DNA of 64,000 bases from Liquidambar formosana (taxonomy: Eukaryota > Streptophyta > Magnoliopsida > Saxifragales > Altingiaceae), in the NCBI GenBank assembly GCA_039720395.1, contig CM077822.1, forward strand, positions 25,435,578-25,499,577. The letters are read 5' to 3'. The translations under genes and the position numbers were made by a program. Below the pieces are notes generated by a model. It saw only the letters and a list, made by a program, of their open reading frames with translations, had not been told where the DNA came from and made no database searches. Shown here piece after piece: positions 34,403-46,115 of the stretch; position 1 is the first letter of the stretch; every line of letters starts with the position of its first letter.

Positions 34403-35308
34403 ATGGCATTTGAAGAGGCTAATTCAGTAAAACCCGAAAAATTTAATGGTCAAAACTTTAGGATATGGCAAAGTCAAATGATCTATTGGTTAACTGTGCT
34501 AGGTTTTTATTATGCCTTAGAAGAACCAACACCAACTCCTAGTGAAATGGCTAAGGAATCAACGTCATCTACACCAACCCTTTCTAAGGACCAAATAGAT
34601 TTCTATTGTCGCCATAGGATCCTTAGTGCACTTTCTAACCATTTATATGATGTTTATCGTTCTACCACTAGTAGTACAAAAGAACTTTGGAGTCTCTTGG
34701 AAGCTGAGTATGGAATTGAGGATGATAGTATAGAAAGGTGTAGTGTTTCAAATTTTAATAAATATGCTATGAAAAATGGAAAATCAATAAATGCCCAAAT
34801 CCATGAGTTTCAAGAAATGTTGAACGAAGCAGAGAAAAAAGGTACCAAACTTAGTGAAGATTTTAAGGTATCATGCCTAATTGATAAACTTCCACCTTCA
34901 TGGTCCAATTTTGCTACGTCACTTAGACATAAACAAGGAGATTTGACTTTGACCCAAGTCTTTAGTTCTATTAGAATTGAAGAACAACATAGGGGAGAAT
35001 CCAAAAGATCAAATAAACAGGAGGCTAAGTTGAACTTAGTAGAAAACAATAGAAATCCCAACTCCAATTTCAACAATAGAGGTCAAAATCAATTCTGTCC
35101 TAGAGGGAGAAACTTTAAAAAGGATTATAGGAGGAATAATAATAGCCAACCCAGAAACCACCAACAACAAAATAAGAATAAAGGTAAGGAAGGTGAAAAG
35201 AGGTTGTGTTTCGCATATGGGAGGTCCAATCACTTGGCTAAAGATTGTTTCTTCAAAAAGACTGAGTCAAGACCAATTACAACAATAGGAGAAGATAAGG
35301 GAGACTAA
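34403..35308 (+). pseudogene. Copia 2 gag, second tandem copy
   Basis: A 301-codon open frame, MAFEEANSVKPEKFNGQNF at the start, UBN2-type middle (WSLLEAEYGIEDD; LIDKLPPSWSNF) and a basic, N/Q-rich region. The zinc knuckle reads CFAYGRSNHLAKDC, so the second zinc-binding cysteine is tyrosine. It is the only intact-length gag here, but its knuckle is probably defective. The frame ends before protease, which needs a shift. Confidence 0.87.
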
Positions 35309-35389
35309 AAGCCCAAGTCAATATGTTAATTGATGAGGAATGAGAGAATTCTTGTGAACCCTCCATAAGGTATAATCCTAACCCATTCA

Positions 35390-35912
35390 TTAATATTACA
35401 TACTTAAGCAATGATTGGTGCTTAGACTTTGGAGGTAATGTACATGTTTGTTTTGATTGCTCATTTTTCAAAAATTATCAGAACTCAAGTGGAGAATGTG
35501 TGACATTAGAGAATGATTCTACCGTACGTGTGTTAGGGATTGGGCAAGTGGACTTGAAGATGACATCTGGGAAATCTTGACTTTAAGTGGTGTGCGGCAT
35601 GTTCCTAAAGTGAGGAGGAATTTAGTTAGTGGGTCTTCTTTAGTTGAGCAAGGTTATAGAGTTGTTATGGAGTCCAATAAGGTTGTAATAGCCAAGAATA
35701 ATATTTTTGTTGGTAAAGGTTATGTAAGTGAAGGTCTTTTTAAGTTGAATGTAATGTCTGTCAATGATGTTAATAAAATTCTTCCAAGTATTTTCAATGT
35801 TGAGTTAAGTAGTGTTTGGCATGAACGATTAGGACATGTGAATTTAAAGAAGTTAAAGAGGATGATGAACTTAGGTTTAGTCCCTAAATGTAGATTTGAA
35901 ACACAAGTGTGA
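35390..35912 (+). pseudogene. Copia 2 protease and pre-integrase region
   Basis: Near 35413 the expected LDSG active site reads LDFGGNVHVC, so the catalytic serine position is phenylalanine. A frameshift near 35575 precedes an open section (35577-35912) with VRRNLVSGSSLVEQG and VWHERLGHVN, the gag-pre-integrase signature. The following finger (LCTSQIA-like near 35920) is in another frame. Confidence 0.78.
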
Positions 35913-35929
35913 GATCTGTGTACAAGCCA

Positions 35930-36563
35930 AATAGCCTAGTAGATCTCACAAACCTGTTGAGAGGAATACCAACCTTTTAGATTTAATACATAGTGATGTG
36001 TGTGATTCAAATAAACCTCCTACTAGGGCCATAAATAAGTACTTCCTAACTTTCATAGATGATTATTCCAAATATTGTTATGTCTACTAATTAAAACTAA
36101 AGACAAGGTATTTGAGAAATTTAAAATATATAAAGCCGAGGTTGAAAATCAATTGGAAAAGAAAATAAAGAAACTTAGGTATGATAGAGGAGGTGAATAT
36201 AATTTAATTGAATTAAACTTATATTGTCAGGAAAATGGGATAGTTCATGAAGTAACACCACCTTATTCACCGCAATCAAATAGTGTAGCTGAGAGAAAAA
36301 ACCAAAATATAATGGATATGGTAAATGCAATGTTACTAAGTTTTGGAGTGCCTAAGAACTTATGGAGGGAAGCATTGCTATGCGCCTGTTTTATACTTAG
36401 CCGCATAATGGTTAAAGATTTTGAGAAAACACCATATAAGTTATGGAAGAATATAGTACCTAGGTTAAATATTCTTAAAGTGTGGGGGCGCCTTGTGAAG
36501 GTGGCAATACCCGACCCTAAAAGAAAGAAGATAGGTCCTAAAACAATAGATGTAGTATTTTAG
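35930..36563 (+). pseudogene. Copia 2 integrase
   Basis: FIDDYSKY near 36054 carries the first catalytic aspartate, then a frameshift. 36075-36563 contains RYDRGGEYN (second aspartate), TPPYSPQSNSVAERKN (glutamate) and a C-terminal section. The usual NG in the SPQxNGVAERKN motif is NS. The frame is lost at about 36563. Confidence 0.82.
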
Positions 36564-36883
36564 GATACGCTCACAATAGTAGTGCTAATAGAATATTCTT
36601 AGTTGTGAATTCTGAAGTTAGCAATATTTCTAATAATACCATAATAGAAGCGAGAGATGCTACATACTTTGAAGATATTTTTCCATTTAAAACTAGGATT
36701 TCCACCCAAGTTAATGATAGACCCTATGATAGAGATAGACCATCTACTAAGATATGTAGAGATGAAGAGACTAATGCTCAAATAGAGGTTAGAAGAAGTA
36801 AAAGATGAAGAATAGAAAAGAATTTTGGAGATGAATTTTATACATACTTAATTGAAGGAGATCCTACTACATATAAAGAAGCT

Positions 36884-37774
36884 ATGTCATCGATAGATAC
36901 ACCTTTTTGGAAGGAAGCAATAAATAGTGAATTTGAACCAATAATTCAAAATAATACTTGGGAGTTGACCATTCTACCTCCAGGAAGTAAAGCAATAGGA
37001 TGTAAATGGGTGTTTAAGAAAAAGTTAAAACCTGATGGATGTATAGATAAGTATAAGGCTAGACTAGTAGCTAAAGGATTTACTCAAAAGAAAGGAATAG
37101 ATTATTTTGATACTTACTCTCCAGTGTCTAGAATTACAACAATTAGAATTTTGGTAGCCCTAGCATCTATTCATAAGTTAGTTGTACATCAGATGGATGT
37201 AAAGACCGCTTTCTTAAATGAAGATTTAGAAGAGGAGATTTATATGGAGCAACCTGAGAGTTACATAGTTAAGGGACAAGAACATAAGGTATGTAAGTTA
37301 GTGAAATCTTTATATGGACTTAAACAAGCTCCTACACAATGGCATGAAAAGTTTGATACTGTTATTTTAAATTATGGATTTAAGATTAATGAATATGATA
37401 AATGTGTATATTATAAGATGGATAAAGGTCAACATGCTATACTTTGTTTATATGTGAATGATATTTTGATCTTTGGTACGATTCTAGATATTGTAAAGGA
37501 TATTAAGGATTATTTATCCAAGAATTTTGATATGAAAGATATGGGAGAAGCACATATAATTTTGGGAATGAGATTAGTTAGAAATTTGAAAGGGATATTT
37601 TTAGATCAATCTAATGCTATTGAGAAGATGATTAAAAGGTTTAAATATTCTGATGTTAAAGATGTGTCTACACCATATGATCCTAATATATATTTGACAA
37701 AAAAATGTCAGAGAACCTGTTTCCTAGTTAGAATATTCTCAAGCAATAGGATCTTTGTTATGTATTGCAAATAA
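36884..37774 (+). pseudogene. Copia 2 reverse transcriptase, YVND active site
   Basis: 296-codon open stretch with WVFKKKLKPDG, ARLVAKGFTQKKGIDYFDTY, HQMDVKTAFLN, SLYGLKQAPTQWH and, at 37451-37462, YVND instead of YVDD. The first of the paired metal-binding aspartates is asparagine, which should abolish polymerase activity. The frame shifts near 37700 into the RNase H part. Confidence 0.92.
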
Positions 37775-38333
37775 GACTAGACCTGATATATCATATGCAA
37801 TTGGAAGATTAAGTAGATATACGCACAATCCTAGTAAAGAGCATTGGGTTGCTTTGGAGAGAATAGTTAAATATCTTAAAGGAACTCTAGATTATTCCTT
37901 GTGTTATAAAGTATTTCCAAGAGTAGTGGAAGTATATAGTGATGCCAACTGGATAACTGATAGTGTAGATATAAAATCTACTACAGGATATATATTCTTA
38001 TTAGGAGGAGCATCTATCTCATGGGGTTCAAAGAAACAAACCATTATATCTAGGAGCACTATGGAATCTGAATTAATAGCTCTAGATACTACCTATACTA
38101 AGGTAGATTGTATTAGAAATTTGTTATTAAAAATTCCTTTAATTGGTGATAGTGTGCCTGCTATATCTATACATTGTGATAGTAAAGCTTCTATTGATTT
38201 AGTGAATCAATCTCATACAAGTAAGAAGATGAACAGGCATATACACGTGCGCCTAAAATCTGTGGAAAGCATGCTTAATAAAAATGTTGTATCTCTTGAC
38301 TTTATTAAATCTGAGAAAAAAGTTGCTGATTAG
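37755..38333 (+). pseudogene. Copia 2 RNase H
   Basis: [50 protein letters not shown] and [11 protein letters not shown]: the Copia RNase H region with its aspartate and glutamate residues present. It ends KVAD with a TAG in place of the following tryptophan-type codon. Confidence 0.88.
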
Positions 38334-38989
38334 TTTACCAAAGGTCTTTCTAGGAATACAGTCCTAGATTCATCGAGGGGGATGGGGCTTAAGCCCACAG
38401 GGAGTCACCAACGGAAGTAACCGTTCCTTTGTGATTGGAGATCCCATGAAGGAAGTTCAATGGGTAGAAACAATCTGTAGAGCATGACTCATTATTATTA
38501 GCACCTTTTATGAGGAGAGCATCTCCTCCCCATCCCTATGGTGAGAGTGCTATTGATGTGACAGTAAAGAAGAGTTTTACTCTGAATAAACCCAAGGTAG
38601 GAACACTCTTGCAGGGTACAATTGCAGTACCCTTGGAAGACTTACCTAAGTGAGAACCGCCGTGAGGCCGCGACTATGGGATTAGGCTGACCCTAGAAAT
38701 TCTCATGACAATCAAGATACTAGTGCATGGCCATAACTAGTGCTAACCTGCATCAAACCAAGTCCCATATCAATACTATGTGTGTGACATGTTGAAGTTT
38801 GGCTTAAGGGGTCAAGTTCAAGCTTTGCCACTATGACTCCTTAGATGGAAACTATCAACACTAGGTGTAGGTTCAAGTCCAGAAGACACCTACACCCATT
38901 GCATAGTATATAGTTGCCCATATGTATATTTCATATGTTTATATATTCTTATTTAATTTTATTTTGACGTTTTGAATCTTGTGGGGGAT
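38334..38989 (+). other. Copia 2 3' non-coding region and polypurine tract
   Basis: No ORF. Ends CTTGTGGGGGAT immediately before the 3' LTR, the likely polypurine tract. Another purine run, CGAGGGGGATGGGG, lies near 38375. Confidence 0.7.
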
Positions 38990-39196
38990 TGTAAAAATTA
39001 TTGGTGAGTAAAGTTTCAAAACTTATAACCTATGAGGCTCTAATATGGGAATTAACCCTTATGGCTGTTGGGCTGTTACAAACCCAATTAATTTGGCTAT
39101 TATAATTTTATTGCACTAGCCGTTAGGGCATTAAAGCCCAAGACCTAGATGCCTATATAAAGACACACACCAAGAGACTTAAAACATATCAGACAC
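38990..39196 (+). repeat. Copia 2 3' LTR, part 1
   Basis: First 207 bp of the 3' LTR, ending in the duplicated target GACAC (39192-39196). Confidence 0.92.
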
Positions 39197-42187
39197 TGTG
39201 AACCCCAGAAAACGGCCCACAAGGATTTGGCGGAAAAGAGAGAGGAGAATGAAATGGGGGTGAAAGACAACAAACAAAAAGGAGTCGCCACCTCATTTTT
39301 TAGGGAAAAGAGGAAAACCACAAAAATGTTTTATTTCCAAAACCACATGACTCCATTAAAGGAAAAGCAAAGTCTTTGCAACCAGAAAATTGGGTTCGGG
39401 GGCTAAGTTATGACGTGGGAAGGTTCTGGGCAAAAGCCCATAGGCACCCACATCGCCCGAGTTGGTCTCTTAATTTAATTGGGCTAACTTAATATCTTTT
39501 CCACTCAAATATCATCATATATCACCACAAGGCAGCATGCGTATCATATATTCCATCCAAACATCCATGCACGATCAAACAAACAAAACAAAACAGAAAA
39601 AAGAAGAAAAGAAAAGAAAAGCCTAGGATACTTGGATCCTAGAACGGACTTGAGCCTCACGAAGAGCACCTACGTACCATGCAGCGAAATACATGGATCA
39701 AAGTCCACGTAATTCGCAAAGAATAGGGTTAAACCCTAATAGAGACTTATGATAAACCTTAGGTTTCCTTCCATAGCAATTTTCGAAGACAAATGATTCT
39801 CAATAAGATTTCAATGAAAGATATAGACTTTTGAAAAGTGGTGGAAAGAAACCCTAGAATTCACCATATCCCTCTATTAGAAAATAACCCTAGGAAGGAG
39901 AAGAGAAAAGAAAGAAAAAGAAAGGTGAATTGGGGCACCTTTAAACCCTACTTACCTGAGCGCACAAGCTCCTAGCATTAGCCATTTCAGACCATAGCAG
40001 CCCTATTTGCAATAGGACAAGCATTGTACCTGTTTGCACCCTTACAAGTGCACACAATCATGCAAAGAAAGCAAAATACTAATCTGGACAGAACCTTGAC
40101 AAGGCCTAAAATTATCCATTTATCATGCAAACAACAAGAATAATGAATAACTAAGGACTCTAACTCAATCCTACATGCAATGACTCGACTAACATGCATA
40201 AAGACCTACCAAAGACACGCTAACAAGCATAAGAGACTCCAATAATATCAATAAACATGATAACAAAGCACATTCTAACCAAAAAGATGATATTTTATGT
40301 AAAATATGAAAATAGGCCTCCCTACAGCGAGCTTTCTTAAGCGAAACTATCCTAGGATAATTTCACGTAAAAAAGTCATTATGGGGAGGTGCAATCAACA
40401 TATCCTACGTAAAATATATATACTAGAACACAATAGAAGTGATTTCATGCTTAAACACATCACAGAAGACTCTCATGCAAAACCTCACTCAACGAAAAGG
40501 ATAATTATCCTTAAAAAAGGATAATATCTCCAAAGACCCTATAAAACATACTATATGATTCAACTATATGCAGCATATATAGAATGACTATAATGAGAAA
40601 CTACTCAAAAAGCTAAGCTAAGCATGCTGTATAAGACCTACGTGATTTTAGGGTTATTGAAACCCTAATCTCACAACTATGCATAAAACCCTATTAAATG
40701 ACTCTAACCCATGCTCAAATCATCATGAATATCATTCATATAACATATATATTAGCTAACAGGAGCATCAACTCATGATAACAATCACAGCAACCTAAAC
40801 ATGTGAACTACGCATGATTTGAGAGGATAAAAAGAAGTAAGGCTATCTAATCCTTAGTAAACTAGGGATTATCAAGCATATAAAGCCATAAACTATCCTA
40901 AAATCATTCATATAACATCACATAAACATTGAATTCCATCCATAAGAAGAACAATCTCATGCACCACATCTATCCTAGAAGAAGAAGAAGAAGAAGAAGA
41001 AGAAGAAGAAGAAGAAAATTCATGTTCAGCATTGAAGGGATAGGCTTACCTCTTGTAGACTCTTCCTTGTCTTCAAACCTCATGTTTCCTTGCTTGCTTG
41101 GGGTTGAAGAGCCTCCTCTTGAAGTCCTTCTAGCTCTCCAAACTCGTAGCTCCCTCTCTCTCTAAGTGTAAAGTGCCATTAACCTCCCCCTATGTGCTGA
41201 ATATCATGTCCTTTATATAGAGAACTGACCCCCTAAACCAATGGCTAAGATTAATTCATTAAATAATGATCCTAGGGCTATTAGAGACTCTCTTGGTGCT
41301 TAAACAACTCAAACCTACACACTCCTAAGCTCAGACAAGTTGTTTTGGCGGAGGAAACCGTCAAAAGAGGGAAGATAAAGTCAGAAGTTGACTTAAAGTA
41401 GGATTCCTCGGGTGACCATCTATGCCTGGACGGTTAGCCGTCTGGGCCTAGATGGCTGACCGTCCAGCCCCGGATGGTTACCCGAGGCCTTTCTATTTTC
41501 ACTCCGCTTTTGACTCCCACTTGCTGTAGAAGTCCTAAAATCTTCAAATTAAGTCTGATTTTGACGAAATAAAAGCCAAAACGACCATGTTTCGAAGGGG
41601 AACACATTTTTAGGCATTTTAGGACAAAAATCCTTAACCATGGGTGCATGGTTAGGTTTTACAAAGATGGTTAACCATGGTGCTTCACCGTCGCTAAGCT
41701 GGGTTTGTACACGAGGTCAAACCGAATGCTTTCCCGATCGAAAATTGATCTTTCTAAACATGTTTAGGACATAAATAAAGCCCAATTGAAGTTAAATGAG
41801 AGAAAATTGATTGGGTCTTATGAGTCAATTTGAGCAAACCAATAAAGGGTCTTTTAGCCAACCCGAACCATTACGAGCCGAATTGATCTTAAACCATTAA
41901 TTCATGAAATTGAACCTATATATAGACTCTATATAACCATATGAACTCATGGGAATGACTCGGGATTCATTTTAAGGTCAAATGGAAAATATACGGCTTA
42001 AAAGACGATTATGCCCTTAAAGTCACAAAAGTTCTTATTGACTATCGAGATGAACTCCAAATCACTTCAAAATTCATACACATGATATTCAATGCCATAG
42101 AAACTCAATGCAAAAGACTAGACTCGAAAAGGACTCAAAATCCTACATGATATGTCCTAGCTAAGGTGACAAAAATAGGGTGTGACA
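39197..42187 (-). mobile_element. Solo LTR of a Tat/Ogre-like gypsy element
   Basis: 2,991 bp with TGTGAACCCC at the left and GGGTGTGACA at the right, flanked by perfect GACAC duplications (39192-39196 and 42188-42192) inside the 3' LTR of Copia 2. Orientation is minus: read that way it starts TGTCACACCCTA, has a TATA box CTATATAAAG (41211-41220) and contains GGTGGCGACTCC near its 3' end, as in Tat/Ogre LTRs. A (GAA)n microsatellite lies at 40978-41016. No coding domains and no internal region, so LTR-LTR recombination likely removed the rest. Confidence 0.87.
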
Positions 42188-42192
42188 GACAC

Positions 42193-42598
42193 ATACATTC
42201 TTCTCTTCTCTTCTCTTTACAGTTTACATTCTTCATTCTTTTCTCTATATTTTCATATATTTTGGGACAACTAATCGAGGACGGTTCACATTACTCTTCC
42301 TGTGAACGTACTCATAGAAGAGTTAGTTGCGAGCTTCTGCGGTTGCATCTTGAAGGTGTTGTCGTCTGCTAGAACCTGTATGTAGGGAGGTGATAACTCC
42401 TTTAGGACAACGTGAGCACATATGCCTTCCCACATGCCAGCTATTCTAACTTTATCTCTTTAATTTTCTCTTATATTATTATGCTTTATAATTTCAATTG
42501 TTATTACTTGTGTGATTTGATATTTAATATTGTGAAATTTTTCAACTTCTATTAATTATTTGAACATTTAGATCAATTACACATAAATTTCCCCAACA
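42193..42598 (+). repeat. Copia 2 3' LTR, part 2
   Basis: Resumes at ATACATTCTTCTC and ends TTTCCCCAACA. Parts 1 and 2 together are 613 bp against 614 bp in the 5' LTR. Confidence 0.92.
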
Positions 42599-42972
42599 GT
42601 CGGCAATTCCTCATAGCAAATTGAGGGTTTCTCAAAAGAGGAACCTAAATAGTATATATGTTTTCCTTTTTTTCAAATAAGCCTTCTTATTTTTTAAATT
42701 TCTTAATTGGCCAAAATCTTATATTATTATTTCAATCCCTAAAATTAACTATTCTAACAATACCACATAACATTAAAATGTATTCAAATATACCCCTCAA
42801 CAAAATTAACTTATATTATTTATACATATACATACACATTCACGTATCCCCGTACCCATACTCAATTTTTGGATCCTTTTTTGCTAATTAAGTCTCCATA
42901 TCCTGAATTTAAAAATTTGATGAGTTTGACACTAGGATACACACCCACAGATGATACCTGCACCTAAGTCCA
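42599..42972. mobile_element. Right part of the older TIR element split by Copia 2
   Basis: Partner of 29206-29512. AT-rich, ends CCATGTAACAC, the complement of the left GTGTTCCATGG terminus. Beyond it copy C resumes. Confidence 0.45.
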
Positions 42973-43140
42973 TGTAACACAACTATAGACACCCCATTTT
43001 GTATTAATCGTCATCTTAAGTCCCTCAGTCCTGATGATGAAGTTTGGCAATTGTTTGAGTTAGTGGATAATCTTTTACAGGTTGATATGGTAACAACAAA
43101 ATTTGGAATGGAAAAATAACACATTTTATATAATACATCT
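42973..43140 (+). repeat. Segmental repeat copy C, right piece
   Basis: TATAGACACCCCATTTT, CATCTTAAGT and AAATTTGGAATGGAAAAATAAC align with 8682-8772 of copy A. Homology ends near the T and A runs. Confidence 0.72.
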
Positions 43141-43159
43141 TGTTGTGCCTAGTGTAACC

Positions 43160-43188
43160 ATTTTTTTTTTTTTTTTTTGTTGATATGG

Positions 43189-43223
<35 letters not shown>
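43160..43223. repeat. Adjacent poly-T and poly-A runs
   Basis: About 18 T followed by GTTGATATGG and then about 35 A, able to fold as a T:A hairpin. Assembly length errors are likely here. Confidence 0.8.
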
Positions 43224-43225
<2 letters not shown>

Positions 43226-43261
43226 ATTTTCCTTCATTTTCCAATAAAGAGAATTACAAAA

Positions 43262-43360
43262 AGGTTCGTCTACGGGCAAACAATTACAATTCAGTACAAA
43301 TTATTACTAACTTACTAGTAAATGACTACTAACTGTAATTGTTTGCCCCCAACCGGACCT
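43262..43360. repeat. Short inverted-repeat (MITE-like) hairpin
   Basis: AGGTTCGTCTACGGGCAAACA at the left pairs with AGGTCCGGTTGGGGGCAAACA read inverted from the right. About 99 bp. No target duplication was identified. Confidence 0.55.
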
Positions 43361-43489
43361 ATTTCTTATTCCCCCTTTCCAATATTGTGTTAATTTTGTA
43401 CTTTTTTGGGTATAAAATACATCTTAATATGACTATGGCTGTGGCTGTGGCAGTGGCAAGGGTTACCTTTTTATTTTATTTTATTTGGT

Positions 43490-43506
43490 GGGGGGGGGGG
43501 GGGGGG
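43490..43506. repeat. Poly-G run
   Basis: 17 consecutive G. Able to form a G-quadruplex in principle. Confidence 0.85.
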
Positions 43507-43560
43507 TGGGTTTGTGTTAGGTGCCAAGGATCACCTTAGCCCTATAAAATGATAGGTTCT

Positions 43561-44346
43561 CATCAATGATGACAATGGAGTATGGATCTATACCTATATA
43601 TGGGAGTATGGGAACTAATACTACTCTCGTTGCTGAGCTTTAGAGCATTTTCTTGAAGCTGAAGCTTGCTTGGGGAATGAAATTCTAGTTTTACCAAGCC
43701 TGTCAAATACTTTTGACACGGAATATGCTAACACAAAACATGGACTTTACAGGGAAAAAAAAAATATATCCCTTGAAGTATTGTTGAATTAAGGACTGAA
43801 GTGGTTGTTAAACTTATAACTGGAGATGACATTACCAATAACCCCCAAAGACTCCAAAAGCCTTCATTGCCAACTACGATTTCTTCTTCGGCAGAAGTTG
43901 GGAATTGTAAAGCATTCTTTAGCATTGTAGTGTGAGTAAAACATAATAGGAAGGAAATTTTCATAAAATCGGTTGGCAGAGTTGATTTGGGCAGGAACAA
44001 GGGTGCCACTATCCTTTGCATTGCAACATGGCACTGAGCTTGAGGATCATCCCCTTCCTCTAGCGGTCCTACGAGTGGAAAATAAATTGAGTATTTGCAG
44101 AAAAACCCACTATCCATGTTCAACGGTTTGGACTAAAACCTTATTAAAAATAAATAACATAAATAAAAAATCATAAGTTTGCTACAATGGCATCATTACC
44201 CACAATCAATTCATCCAATCAGCATGGTTCTATGAACCTTTGTTATGAAACAGATTTTCTTCTACATATGGTTTCTCACCGAATAAACATCCGTTTATGA
44301 AGTTCAACCAGACACAATAAATATATGGGAAAACTAATTCAACATA
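43561..44346. other. Spacer without recognised genes
   Basis: Frames at 43728-44176 on both strands overlap each other and show no family pattern. Nothing else seen. Confidence 0.45.
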
Positions 44347-44354
44347 CCAAAAAC

Positions 44355-45224
44355 CATAGTTAGTAAAATATGGTACAGGAGAATACAAGACGGCATATGT
44401 ATGGAGTATAATTCGTTTTTCTTAACAAAAATAAAATGAAAAATTCGGCATAAAAGAATGGGAATGGAAATAATACAGATACATGCATATACAGTACAAT
44501 ATGAATCTTAATTAAAAATTTGGGATAAAAAATACGCAAGTATGTTATGTTATTTAATTTAGTATATCACTATTAATCACTATTTTTATGTTGTTTTATT
44601 TAAATATTCATAAAATATTATTAAAAAATCAACCACGTATAAAATAATAATCTATTTTTTTTCGTTTTATTTTTTGTACATTTACTTAGAAAGAAGCAGA
44701 AATTTGACTGGGAAGATGACTAAAAATTAATAAATATGTAAATCTTGATATATATATATTTTCACATTTCCATCCCCTAAACTATTTTATAGGTTTTGTC
44801 CTAAAATCATATGAAATGTGGTCTATATAGCAAAAGAATAGATATAATCATCTAATCTTTAACAAATCCAAAAAAAATTATTTAAAGATAAAAGAAATTA
44901 TAATAGAAAAATTATAAATTAGATTTTGATTTAACAAAATAAAAATAATAATCAAAATATTTTAAATATTGACAGTAATATTGTCGATGATTACAGTAAG
45001 AGTCGAATTGTCAACACTATTGTAGTCGAATTGTCAACTACAATAAAGAATATTTTAACATAAGTATAATACGGAATACGTCAAATACGTAAACTATACG
45101 TTTGCTACCAAAAAAAATGAGTATTTTTAATTATGTTTAAACTTTGTACCGCAAACATGAGTTTTTTTAAAAATACGTGCATACGTGTATTATATGGGTA
45201 TAGTACGAATATTTACTAACTAGG
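44355..45224. mobile_element. hAT-like non-autonomous element with 8-bp TSD
   Basis: 870 bp flanked by CCAAAAAC (44347-44354 and 45225-45232). Ends CATAGTTAGTAAAATATGG and, inverted, CCTAGTTAGTAAATATTCG. Subterminal sequences on both sides carry TACG/CGTA motifs. No ORF. Confidence 0.78.
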
Positions 45225-45594
45225 CCAAAAACACAAGTATCAAATAATTGCCCTTTGATTGGCCATGTGATGGCCAAAAAATGCTCAGATACTTTTATGC
45301 AGAAAAAACACACATATATAGATATTTATATAAATGGTTTCCATTAATATACATGTAATCATGATGACAAACATGGTGTGGAAAAAATAAAACCCCTTAC
45401 ATGGTTACGTCAGATTTTGGCCCGAATAAACTAATAAGCGGCAAGGCAAGGGTTCTGGGAAAAGAAATCCTTACTCTTTTGCAGCAATTATTATTTTTAA
45501 ATACTATTTAGGCATGTGAACATGTGTATTTCAAATAAGAACACCATACAAAAACATGAATATTCAATTATTGGTTCTAGTCTTTGATACCACT

Positions 45595-46115
45595 TGATAG
45601 AATAATATTAAAACCATCTAAAACAACAAAATAATAATAATAACAATTAGAACAAGCGCGTACTTGCGGAAGCTATAATAACACATTAGGAGGCCGGTCT
45701 TCCTCTACTTGCTCCTCTTATTTTATGCAGTCACCAATGGAACAGGCTACTAAGGTTTTCAGCTTATGGAGTGTAGAGGGGACTTGGCTTATTTATAAAG
45801 AAACTTTATGGAGTCTTTTCCATCATGGACTCTTTGACTTACAAGGAATAGGCCCACACTTTATAATCCCTCATCACGGACCAAGGTGCACTAGAACCGA
45901 ATTACTTAATTGATCACGCACTATATTGGGCTATACCGTATATCACATCAAGCTACATATCATCCCGTTTTTCGCAATCCGAAAACTCAATCAATGTAAA
46001 GCCCACATATATAAAAATTCTAAAAATTTTATCATAACCTTACCTTTTACACTAGTATTAGAAAAATATTGAAGTTGCAAAGTCGTTATGAAAAATTAAT
46101 AAAAGACCAGTTACA
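45595..46115 (-). mobile_element. Antisense Copia-type LTR with adjoining primer site
   Basis: On the minus strand the sequence ends ATTCTATCA and is followed by TGGTATCAAAGAC (45580-45592), the tRNA-Met primer site of Copia elements. A TATA box (TTTATAAATAAG) lies near 45790 on the same strand. The LTR start is uncertain (a TGTAACTGG near 46112 is one option). No internal coding part is present to the left, so this is a truncated element. Confidence 0.6.

Larger units (their letters stand above)
29513..42598 (+). mobile_element. Copia 2: decayed LTR retrotransposon with nested insertions
   Basis: LTRs of 614 and 613 bp (after removing the nested insertion) begin TGTAA(A/G)AATTATTGG and end TTTCCCCAACA. 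Internal order is leader with a nested insertion, two gag copies, protease, integrase, RT, RNase H, 3' non-coding and a GTGGGGGAT polypurine tract. No tRNA primer site of the TGGTATC type follows the 5' LTR, and the flanks (TGTAT left, GTCGG right) do not match. That implies a rearranged or recombined element. Catalytic sites are mutated; certainly inactive. Confidence 0.87.

Noticed and set aside
40978..41016. Arginine-rich protein encoded across (GAA)n
   Set aside because: Microsatellite inside a solo LTR; the reading frame is a repeat artefact.
43728..44176. Opposite-strand ORFs as a possible gene
   Set aside because: Neither frame shows motifs or codon bias, and each is the mirror of the other.
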